A stretch of DNA of 64,000 nt from Ignelater luminosus. Its lineage: Eukaryota; Arthropoda; Insecta; Coleoptera; Elateridae. The stretch is taken from assembly GCA_011009095.1 (NCBI GenBank), contig VTPC01001058.1:153322-217321 (forward strand), given 5' to 3'. Under the pieces are notes generated by a model. That model searched no databases and was not told the DNA's origin. It saw nothing but the letters and a program-made list of their open reading frames with translations. Below are positions 12,001 through 24,000 of the stretch, in pieces; within the stretch, counting starts at the first letter, position 1, and every line of letters begins with the position of its first letter. Position numbers and translations under genes: made by a program.

Positions 12001-15000
12001 AGGGGTGGCCTTGAGCATGGATAATTCGAGGGTGATAACACAATAAAACACAACAATTAATTTAATGTACCAATATATTAGCTCAAACAGTTATATTTAT
12101 AAAGAAAACACAAAAATTGGGCGCCAAGTATTAAATAACTTAATACTATCAAAAAAATTATTAGAATGATTATTTAATTTCAAAAAAAAGGAGCATACTA
12201 AAATTTAGAATTCTATTTAGTCTTATTAAAATTTTCTAAGTATAGAGTAAGTTGAAATTCTCAAACCATATAGTAAATTATTTGAAATTACAAAAAAAGG
12301 CGACAGGGAACACAACGTCAGAACAGATGTAAAAACAATTAAGGAATTTATTTTAAAGTAGCAGATTCAGCTGATACAGCTATATCAGACCAAAAAAATG
12401 CTTCTTCTTAACCTGAAACAAAATTCAAAACACAAAACTGTTCTAATACTTTCTGGCCCATCACGTATGAAATCATTAAATTCAAATCAAAATTAGATCT
12501 TAAATCATTCAAAAAGCAATTTTATTTAAATTAACTGTTAAAAAAATTTAAAAAAACTCAGTTTTATTTACAGAATCTTTTTATGAAGTGGGTTTTGTGC
12601 AACTTTTCAAAAAATTTTAACTCTTAAGCTTTCTCAGAGCGCCAAAAAAAACATCTTAAAGCAAAAGAAAATAATTAGAGTGTAACATTTCAATGAATCT
12701 AGTAAACAAATTTGGTTACAAGGAAATCCAATAAATTACAAGTAACTAATTCGTAAAGGTTAAACGTTCCTGAAGAAAAGGAGCCGACAATAAAATTTAA
12801 AAGTCTTGTATCACACGATGAGACGGGCAACCGTATTCGCAGTCAGGAGATGATGTTCAAAATTCACTAGGTGACGCGCAGTCCCGAGTTGCCACGAGTG
12901 TTCTCGGCGCTCAGGAGGTGGTGGAAGGAAGAAACCCCCAATAAGCTGACGTCTCTTGTGAACTCGTTCTCTCAAACAAACTGCAGGTTCTCCCAAAAAG
13001 ATTTGCTGCTAAGAAAGACACGCAGCAAATGAGAACAAAGTATGCTAAAGAAGGTAATCCCAGATTTCAAGGGTGGCCTCTACAACGTAACACTAAATGC
13101 ATCTCCTCAAAGTGGAAACAACAAAAATTTAAACGGTTAGAAACCACAAACTGAACAGTTGATCAGCACACCCATTCGTCATAAAGCGAGTTCTTAAACT
13201 CTTCCACGTCGAAATTCGGAAAGTGAAACTGCAGGCAAAACGCACAATCTCCAACCAATAAGCATTCAGAAAGCCAGTTTGAGGACACCAAAGGGATATA
13301 TGGCAACTGCGGATTGGTCCAAAAATTTCAAAAGAGAGTTTAACCTTCGAAAAACTAATCACGAAAATATCGCCCAAAACAGGCATTCCTTTAAAATAAA
13401 AATTAAATATCACTCAGAACAATAGAAACTCTAATGAGGCAAGCAAAAAATTGGTTTAAACCTAATAAGTGAATAGGGAATTTAGACAAAAGGCAGATGT
13501 ATAAATATTTCAAAAAAAGTTGCATGCAAATAGCTAGAAATGGACCAAAACTGATGCTACCTATTCTGAATCTAATAGCCAATCATTAGCCAAATGAGCG
13601 ATAATAGATAACCTCTGTTAATTAACTGATATCAAATAAATGTCAAACAGAACTATTAAACAAGAGAAATCATATAAACAAGCAGAAATTAATTCTACAA
13701 AAGCAAAAGAAGTTGCTTAAACTACATCTGGCAACTAGAGATATTTATAGATCACAAAATAAGATCAATCCTGGCCATCCCAGAGTAATTACAATGAAAT
13801 AATTCTTAAGATTTTCAGTACAAAGAAAATTCCCATGTGCAACATAAATTTAATGCAAGCAAAATTATTAAAAATTTCATTTCAATGATATATAAGGTGG
13901 TCTAAAAGTATATATTTTCTTACGAATTCTTATAGGAACGGTGAAATAAATTAAAGATATTAAACAGCAACCAGTAAAGATAACCAAAATTAGTGAAGGC
14001 AAAGACCCATGTTAGGTTCGTAAAAAAATGAACGTAACAACTTTTGTATTTGATAAATCCTCTCTATTTAATCTGCCAAACCTGCAGTCAAGAGTTTTCG
14101 TAGTAATATTCGGATACCCTGTATAAGAGTTTATTAACATACAAATAAAAGAAATAAAATAAGTTACAAGAGACTTACATGTTTATAGGCTAAGGATTGA
14201 CACTGTCGACTCGATAAGACACTTTTAAGATGATACCCAAGACTGAACTGATTGTGCCAGTTCAGATTATAACCTTCCCCTACTGACAGTCGCCTGTCCA
14301 CCTTTAGACAGCGAGCATGTTGTCATGATGTCATCCTAGCTCAAGGTTAATTAAATATAAAAAAATATCAAGAATTATATTTAAGAATTGGGTTAAGCGG
14401 TTTCCCTTTACACATCACCTTAAAAGGAAGCATGTGTGTTATCTGGAAATGAGCTAAGGGATGATATCATCACAGAGGATAGATAAATGTAATATTAAGA
14501 TAATAAGTAAAATAAGTAAGTATGCATTGTATGCACTGTATTTCGTAACAATATATTAAACTGAGAGCAGCTTTTAGTGAAACTGCAAAATACCTCTCAA
14601 CATCCCTTAATTGTTGCGGTTTGCCTATTCCAACGTCAATTAATAATATACTAGGTACAACATAACACTCAACAGTTACCACTTGGTAAAACCAAACCCC
14701 AAGACATCTGTAATAGTTACCTTCATATTTTCATTTTCCCACTTGTAAACTCTTGGAATTTCTAGTTTCTTATCAATTTACAAGTACAACATTTTTGGGT
14801 CGTTAAGATAATAAGCATAAAAGTAGCGCATTTGTTAAATAATGTCAGAAGAATTTAAGCACATTCTGAAAGACGAAAATAGAGAACCGTTAACAATTTC
14901 ATATATGTTAAGGAAGTAAATGCATATACATCTTTTTTCTGCTACTAAACTCACCATTTTGAAAAGGTTTTTACAGATTACAGTTCTTTTATATATAGTA

Positions 15001-18000
15001 AACTAGAGAAATACCCATTAATTTAAATGCAGCTCTGGAGATGCTGTACTACCGTTTGATTGTTCAATAATTTTATTTGATAATGAGTGCCTATTGTGGA
15101 TTTGGTAGCAAGAAACAATCAACATAGTCACAAGACCTAGAGGCTAGAGGATAGGAAAAATTAAATGTATAAGTACTCAAATATTTATTTAGATACCTTT
15201 ACATAAACAGATATTTTATAAATATTAACAGAAACTTTTAAATTAAAATTTAATGTACAGTCATAATCATTGAAAATGAAATGCTTATAGCTGGAGTGTT
15301 CTTGTATTATGAGTGTTTCATTTTTAATAATTGTGACTGTACATATCTTCTCTATGGCTTAATTTTATAATCGATCATAGTTACAATTTAACAAGAAAAA
15401 TATATTATTTCTACTAGTAATGATAAAACAACATATTTACAAGAACATTAAATTTGTTATTATAATAACTAACATCCAAGAGCTTAATTTCACAATTGTT
15501 GCATTATTTTTCTTAGAAAATTCAATTTGGAATTTCTTTTGTAAATCGATTGCAATACCTGTTATGCTTAGTAAATTTTTTTCACTATTGTATTGGAGAG
15601 ATGTAGCTGTTGCGCTTTCTTTATCTGCAGTATATTTAACTTCAACTATATCTTTTGGAGGATTTAGAATAATCAGTTGTTCTATTTTTGCAGAAGGTGA
15701 ATATGTAGCTCCGTCTTTCAATTGAGAACTAAGTGTATTTTCGCTAAATATTAAAGTGATATATAAGAATTGATTTTTTCTGTATTGGAAACTTTCATAA
15801 TCATCCACATAAAGTGTTCCATTAGCTTCACCAGTACTGTTGAGACAAATATATAAACTGAATGGGTCTTTGTATGTTCCTGTAGATGTAGGACGTAATA
15901 TATCTTTTCTTGGTATAATACTTCCTGCTCTATAAAACACTGGTGTAGAATTTAAATTAACATTTATGGTATGGTAACCTGAACCTTCAAATGCTTTATT
16001 ATTGTCATCAATATTATACCAAATTTGAGATTTACCTCCAGGCAAATAGACTTTCTTGCTGCTAATACTTGGTTCTAAAATTGGAGCTACCAAAACATTA
16101 GGTCCAGCTAGAATTTGATTATCAATACTTAAAGCGTCTACTTCCTTAGGATAGTGGTAGGTGATAGGACGAATTACTGGTTCACCAGTAAGTTCATGCT
16201 CTCTAAACAATGTATACCAAAGAGGTAAATGAGCATAACGTTGATGCAAAGCAGTTCTAACTCGAGCTTGAATACCTTCTGCATATAAATATGGTTCCCT
16301 TCGTGGTACATCAATTGCAGAATGCCCTCTATAAAATGGTAACCATGCACCAGCTTGATACCACCTTTGATATAGTTCATCATCGGGAATACCTCCAAAA
16401 CCTCCAACATCTGCTCCACAAAAACTTACTCCTGCCAGTGCTTCTGTAAGACACATTGGTAAACTAATTCGTAAATGTGCCCAATTAGCATAATTGTCTC
16501 CAGTCCATATTGCTGCATAACGCTGAATCCCAGCAAAATGAGAACGAGTAAGAATAAAAGGACGTAGATTTGGATTATTCTTTAATAAGCCTGTTTGGGT
16601 TCCCACAGTTTGATAAAATCCATAAATATTATGTACTTCTCGATGTTTTCTGTTTTCATGATGAATGAGATTTAAAGGCATTGTTTTCTCGAACGAAGGC
16701 TCATGATCATTAAATACAGCTGGTTCATTCATATCATTCCAAATGTGAATGTTTGAGTGATTGAATCCTCTCCTTGCATATAAATTAGCATAATAATCAA
16801 GTGCTCGAGGATTAAGAAAATCTAACCAACTGCTTATACCAGGCCAACACTTATCTGAATAAACAGTGTTGTCTGGATTCTTTACATAGTAACCTTCTCT
16901 TTTTGATGTTGTATGGATATCATAGTTTTCATCATTTTTAATATGTGGATCTATAATAGCTACTAATTTTCGATTGGTTTTTTTCAAGTCATTCAGTAAT
17001 TTCTCAGGCTCTTTGAATCGTTTTGGATCCCAAGTAAAATATTTTTTCTCATCTGTGTAATCAATATCGAGCCATAGCACATCCACTGGTAAATTATATT
17101 CATCGAAACTACTTACTATAGAAGTTACTTCATCTTGTGACATGTAACTGTATCGACTCTGATGATAGCCTAAAGTAAAATACTGTGGTAAGGGAGCAGT
17201 ACCTGTTAGTTTTGTATACTGCATAACTGCCTGTTGAAGAGTGGGCCCCATTAAGAAATACATGTCCAGTGGACCATCTTCACTCATAAAATATGCATCA
17301 ACATCATCAGGTGATGTTGTAACATCAATCCATGTTTGTGAAGGATTCAACCAGAATATACCAGAAGATTGTTCGATTCCATGAGCATATAATACTGGAA
17401 TAGAACCATAAAGTGCTTCTGTTGAGTCTACTCTGTAATTTCCATAATCAACATTGAAAAGACGATAAGGTTGATTTGAAACAGTGTTCTGAAGTGTTAA
17501 ACGATCTGCATGTTCTGGTATACCATAAGCTCGTTGAACATTAGGAAACAGAATATCTAAAGCAATTTCACGTTGATTAGTGTCTGTTTTAAATATCAGA
17601 CTGTTATTCCAATTTGCAATAGAAATTAATGTATTATTATTATAAAATTCTACTTTAAATGGCGAACTGTAGATCAATGCTTTATTATTTCCATGTGTCA
17701 CTGTTACCAAAGTATTATTGTTATTTTTTTTAGGATCTATTTTTAAAGGTGGCAAGACCTCATTTAATGCTTTATTTGCTCTATAACGAGGAGTTGATTC
17801 ATCAATAAGTATATGAAAACTTGAATCTCCAACCACTTCAAGTTTAAATTTCAGATTTTGTGAGGTTCCTTCCACATTTAAATTTGTTTGAACACTTTCA
17901 TTATTAAGTTTTAATACTGAATTTGAAAAATCTAATTTAACATTTCTTGATCCTCCCTGTGGTCTTGCACGAATTCTGTCACAAAATGTTTCATGACATG

Positions 18001-21000
18001 ATTTCCAGGAGTTTACACACACAAATAAAGAAATAAAAAGTATCACTTTAAACTTTTGTATATGCATAGCCATAGCTGCAATTACTACAACAACTAAAAC
18101 ATCACTAACATTCTTTACATCTGTGCCTTGTTTATATTCTCACAGTTATCTCTGATGAGTTTTATCTTGTTGTAGATACATCCCTGGCTATCTCTTATTA
18201 TTTAATTAATCTTATTTTTTCAGATATATTTTTTTTAAAGTAATTTATAAGTAATTTTGTTTTTCAATAAGGTAAGATTTTTACAAGGAACATGCACAGA
18301 CTGACGGCTGAGTTTATTCAAATTTTGTGTATAATGTAGAGCAAACCTTGCTTAAGAAATCTTTTTTTCCATAAATAAGATGCAGATCTGATTTTTAAAG
18401 TGCTAATATTTTCCACCTGGAAACGAAAGTTTACAGATGAGAAAAGAAGGTACGGAAGTAGATAAAGTGGGAAATATCTAAATATTTTAGTAATACATAC
18501 TATGCTGGACTGATTCAACTCAAAGAACCTTTTCTTAAAGAAACCTTTCAATATATCAAAAAATTGCAAAAGACAAGAATCATGTAATTTCTAAAGAAGT
18601 TTAAAGTATTGTCAATTAAAATCTGTTTTACTGAAGAAACAAAAAAGTTGGAGATGTTGAATGTTGATGTACTTCCAGATTACTAGAGCACGGAAACATT
18701 GCAAAATCGTCACTTTATCTTTTAATATATTCTTTCAAAACATTGGAATTACCCGCTTTATCACTTGTTACGCCTTAAATAGCTCTAGAAAACAGTAAAA
18801 TCTGCAATTTCATAATTCTCCCACATAGCACACGGACATCCTATCGATGCCCATTGGACGTCCAAATTTCAGCGTACGGATGTTCAGTGGACGTTCGTTT
18901 GTCGCCACTGTGAACATCCTACGGACGTCCCTTACTGGACGTAATTTGTACATTTTTTTGTACGTAATTTGGACATAATTCGGACAATTCATGGACATAC
19001 ATAATTTGGACGATGTTTGGACATAATGTGGACGCCTTTGGGCATAATTTGGACGATTTTTGCATGACAAATGGATGTCCAGTGGACGTCCACTAACGGT
19101 CGTCCAGTGAACGTCCAATGGATGTCTAATTTACGTCCATGGACGTCGGCGTCGGGACGAAATTTGGATGACAAACGGACGTCCGGTGCTATATGGGCTG
19201 AAGAGTAATATTGAAGTATACAGTGGGCATTTTGCATATTTTTCCGCGCTCTACAGATTACCAATAAGACGTTGTCAGATATTGATGGAAGCAAAATTGG
19301 ATATGGGTTTATACAGACCTTTTGTCTTATTTTAATCCAAAGGATACATGATCAAAATTTGATGGTCAAATTTTCAGACGCCCTATAATATGCAAGATTA
19401 TACAGGGTGTATTCTAAATGGCAAGTGATATTTATAGTTAGTATGTTACTCCCTGTTCAAAAACAAACCAAAAATTCCTACACCAATTTGAACAAATAAA
19501 AGAGAAGGCAGTAAATATGCAACCAAGAAGATAATTTAATTACAACTCAACAACACAAATGCCCCTGAAAGGGAAACAACAAACAAAAACCTGACAAATT
19601 AGGATGTATTGTGAAAGTCGTGAAAAACCCTCATATCATGAAGCAGGAAGTTCAAATAGATGACAAATCATTTTGAATCACCCACTATAAACAACATCTT
19701 GGAAAAATGTATGGAATATATTCTTTCATCATAAAATATGGCTTTTAAGACTCAATTCACAGTGTAAGAGTTTTACTTTTCTTTTTCCCGAGCATAAAAG
19801 TGAGTTACTTTTCTCCTGGATGGAAAGGTTTCTTTATCTTTACATTGGAATTCAAATCTGACGTAGCCCAATCTTTAAAATTTTTATTCATATATTTAAT
19901 ATAATAATAGTTTGCAGAATTAGTGAACTCTGCTTTAAATCACATAATGCTTTTCATGCTACAAAAGAAAACATTCCACTTACAAGCATTATTTGTATGC
20001 TTTATAATATGTCGTTGCCATTTTTAATACCTTCTATATAGCAATAGTAAGAGTGAAAATGAAGTTTTAAGCTAATTTCTTGCATTTAACATTTAATTAA
20101 AATTATTATTTTGAAAGCTGCAGTAAAATGGGAATGTTTCTGTATTAGTAGAAATTGTACTTATAAAAATACAAAAGAATGTAATCATTTAATTGGCACT
20201 TGAAGAAAAAATTGATATGTTACTAAGCTGATTATTGATTTTAAAGAAAGGTTATTTCACACACTGCACAAGTCGAGTACTTAACTTACGTTGATATTTG
20301 ATATATGCTTATGTAATGCCAGTGTCACTTTATTATCTCAACATCAAAGTTCAAAGTAGTAACAAGTTGATACATAATCAAGTCAGATTTGTGGCTTTTA
20401 CTTTTATATTTCTGCAATTTTGATTAATTAAATGTTGCCTAGATTCTAGAATTAAAATAAAAACAATAAGAATATCCTACATACCTCTAGGCAATACGAT
20501 AATTAATGATCTCTCTCAATTCAAATTATATAGTGCAGCTTTTAAAATTCCACAAATATTAAATATGGTTTAGCTTTAAAATTTCCAAATAGGGCAATGA
20601 TGTGCTTTATATTTTTAGTATTGTTTTTTGAATAAAAATATCTTTTTTCTATAATTTCATTTTAAAAAATGCCTTCTTTAAGAACTTGTTTAAAATAATT
20701 CATCTTTGGAATTACACTTAATGTAAAGATAATTTAGGTAAAACTTGCTGTAGACGGGAAAATCCGATTAATAAGATTTAAAGTACAAGTGTTGTCAATC
20801 ATAAAAAAGTATACTCCCTAGGAGTGCATTTGTGGGCATAATTATGTTTATCTAGATTTTCTCATTTAAAATGATTCCCAGGGTGCTTGGTTGAGCTTTT
20901 TCAACATGGGAATCTCACTTCTTATTAATTGAAAAATTACAGCTTTGGTTAAATTAGAAAAAAGTTTGAAAATTTGAACATTTCATTTGGTTTTCCAAAT

Positions 21001-24000
21001 ATTTGAAAAACACTGAAAAATTAAATGTTCTTTTTTTTAATTTAATTGTTTTGTTCAAGATTTAATTTCAACTCCACAAAGACGTTCTTAAGCCAACTTT
21101 TTATCCTCTGTAACATTATCATTTATCATAATGTCGATGCCAGCAAAATCTAACAGTAAATTATTTTAAATTAGTCCAGTCAACGAAGGGGTTATAGAGG
21201 ACATGGAAAGAGGGAGAATTTTTTTTTTGAGGAATGTGTTGGGGATAGTTAGGGGACAAAGATACTAAAAGTCCCCGCCCCTAGCCCTGCCACTTCAGGG
21301 GTGAGGGGGGTGGAAAAGTCCTTCTTTTCAGTTTCTTGCTTATAACTCGGAAACGGTGCGTCGTATGGTAAAAAGTATTCCCTACAAAATAAAACATAAT
21401 TGAATTTCCTACAAGACTATCTATATTTATTTTCTTTCTATGTGTTATAGTTTCTGAGATATTGGCCAGCGAAGATCGATAATTTTTGAGAAACTTTTTT
21501 TTGCCCCACATATTTCGTCAAACTTGTCCTTCTAACTTCTCAGCCTTATGTTTTACAGAAAAGTTGTTAGAGAGGAAGTTGTAGAGCATTCAGTCCCCTT
21601 TAGAAATAGGTAATAGTTACTAATTTATCTTCTACAGGTCAGAGGTTACGGCAATTTGGATACATTTCGTGAATTCTCAAGAAAAGTCAATGAATGCCCA
21701 AAAGGGGGTTGTAGAGGAATTCTTCTCTTAAGGAATATGTTGCGGGTAGTAAGGAGGCAAAGATACTAAACGTCCCCGCCCCTAGCCCTGCCGCTTTGGA
21801 GAGGGGGTGGAAAGGTCCTTTTTGTCGGTTTTTCGCTTATAACTCGGAAATGGTGCATCTTACCTATCCTTGGTAAATCTCAGTTTCTTAATACATAAAT
21901 AACAATAATAACAAAAGTATAGTTTTCTTGAAAAATAACGAAATTTATTCAAAAACTTCAAATTGCTGTAACTTTTGACCTGTCGAAGATAAATTAGTAA
22001 ATATACATATTTCTAAAGGAAATGTAATGCTCTACAACTTCCTGTCTGGCGATTTTTTTCGAAAACATAAGGCTGAGGAGTTAGAAGGAAACTTCGACGC
22101 AAAATGTAAGGCAAGAAAAGTTTTTCAAAAATGATCGATTTACGCTGGCGAATATCTTGGAAACTATAACACATAGGAAGAAAATGAATATAAACATTCT
22201 TGTAGGAAATTTAATTATCTTGTATTTTGTAAGAAATACTTTTTACCGTACGACGCACCATTTCCGAGTTATAAGCGAAAAACCGACAAGAGACCTTTCT
22301 ACCCCTACCCCCCCCCCCTAAAGCGGCAGGAGTGGGCCAGGGGACTTTTAGTATTTTTGCCTCCTTACTATGTGCAACATATTCCTCAAGCGAAGAATTC
22401 TTCTACAACCCCCTTTCGGGCATTCATTGACTTTTCCTGAGAAATCACGAAATGTATCCAAAAACTTCAAATTGCCGTAACCTCTGACCTGTAGAAGATA
22501 AATTAGTAACTATTGCATATTTCTAAAGGGGACTGAATGCTCTACAACTTCCTGTCTGACAACTTTTCTGTAAAACATAAGGCTGAGAAGTTATAAGGAC
22601 AAGTTTGACGAAATATGTGAGGCAAAAAAAAGTTTTTCGAAAATTATCGATCTTCGCTGGCGAATATCTCGAAAACTATAACACATAGAAAGAAAATAAA
22701 TATAGACAGTCTTGCAGGCAATTTAATTATCTTTTATTTTGTAGGGAATACTTCTTACCGTACAACGTACCGTTTCCGAGTTATAAGCAAGAAACCGAAA
22801 AGAGGGACTTTTCCACCCCCCTTTCCCCCTGAAGCGACAGAGCTAGGGGCGAGGACTTTTAGTATGTTTGCCTCCTAACTACCCCCAACACATTCCTCAA
22901 GAGAAAAATTCTCCCCCTTTCCATGTCCTCTACAATCCGCTTTTGGGCATTCATTGACTGGACTAAATGCATAGTTTACTATTATCAAAATATGTATTTT
23001 ATCATGATTTAAACAAATGAATATGAAAATGTTGTTAAATAGTGGTATTGATTTCACAAATGGTACAGTTGAAAGGAAAGAAGAAACATTCATTATTTTT
23101 TCTGTTTATGATTTTTTAAATTGTGTGTAATTTATTTCTCAATAACAGAAGCATTACATTGAGGCATACAAAATACAGTTGTGAATGCTATCTATACTAC
23201 TTGGCTGGACAATCATACACATGCAGTTTTCATAAAATAGTGACATAGTTCATGCAAAAGAATTTGTTTATCAGTGGCTTGGCAGATCTAGATGTCCTTT
23301 ACCTGTGTAGATCATACATGCATGCGTACCTTAGTTTAACGTTGCACCACTGATACAATTATGTGACCATGACGCATCAACTAATCTCTGTCGCTGTTTG
23401 ATAAGATCCACTTTTGAATATCAAAACCATCTAGATTATCTTTTTATTTCCTATAAGTGGCATTAGATCTGCAAAATTTAGGTTACATAAGCATTAAATT
23501 CTAATTATTTGATTGAAACATATATTGTAACAATTTCTTTTTCTTTTTACTTCTCAGTATAAAATAAGTAATGAACCTAAAGATGTTTCTAAAAATTCAA
23601 AATGTTCTAGAAGTTCTTATATAGAGGATAGAAAGTTGCATGTCAAAAACAGGTTCAAAATGATGCATCTCCTTATTAAACATGTTTCAATGGTCACTAT
23701 TAAACTGTTCTAAAATCTTTGATTAATTCAGTTGTAGATTTTTACTAATTGCATTATTTTAAGTTGAATTTAAAATAGCAGAAACTCTTAGAATCTAGTT
23801 TTTACTAAACACATAATTTTTGGTTTTATATAGTAACTTTTCTCTTTTTTTTTATTTTTCAGGTAATGCTACCATGTAGCAAAGCTGGTTCTTTATATGC
23901 AATAAATTTGGAATCAGTTAATGCTGGTATTCCTTATGCAGATAGCTTTTATTTATTAACTCATTACTGCATACAGAAAATATCAGAAACACAAACTTCG

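Larger units (their letters stand above)
8170..23862. other. GRAMD1 intron 5 (15.7 kb): nested gene and many mobile elements
   Basis: This intron splits the VASt domain. Within it: a degenerate long-TIR transposon (8365-10264), a pogo-like MITE (10867-11041), a TIR element with a nested insertion (11296-14121), a small hairpin (15253-15345), the intronless glucosidase gene (15437-18073, minus), a GGACGTCC-rich MITE (about 18821-19198), a small TIR element (19403-19686), a 1.8-kb foldback element (21171-22966) and an interspersed repeat (23186-23400). Stretches not listed (10267-10866, 14124-15252, 18140-18820, 19690-21170) show only AT-rich sequence. Confidence 0.85.

Noticed and set aside
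12811-13413. Minus-strand frames of 61 and 94 codons as small genes
   Set aside because: No recognisable domain; they lie inside a repeat insertion of unknown class and composition gives no support.
15420-15725. Plus-strand reading frame of 101 codons over the glucosidase 3' end
   Set aside because: It is the antisense shadow of the real minus-strand gene and has no independent similarity.
18821-19198. CRISPR-like array
   Set aside because: Motifs are only 8-10 bases, in both orientations and irregularly spaced, between inverted ends in a eukaryotic intron.
18810-19294. Two overlapping minus-strand frames of about 100 codons
   Set aside because: They lie over the GGACGTCC-rich MITE; the repeat lacks stops in these frames and the translations are repetitive (VHWT, DVHG).
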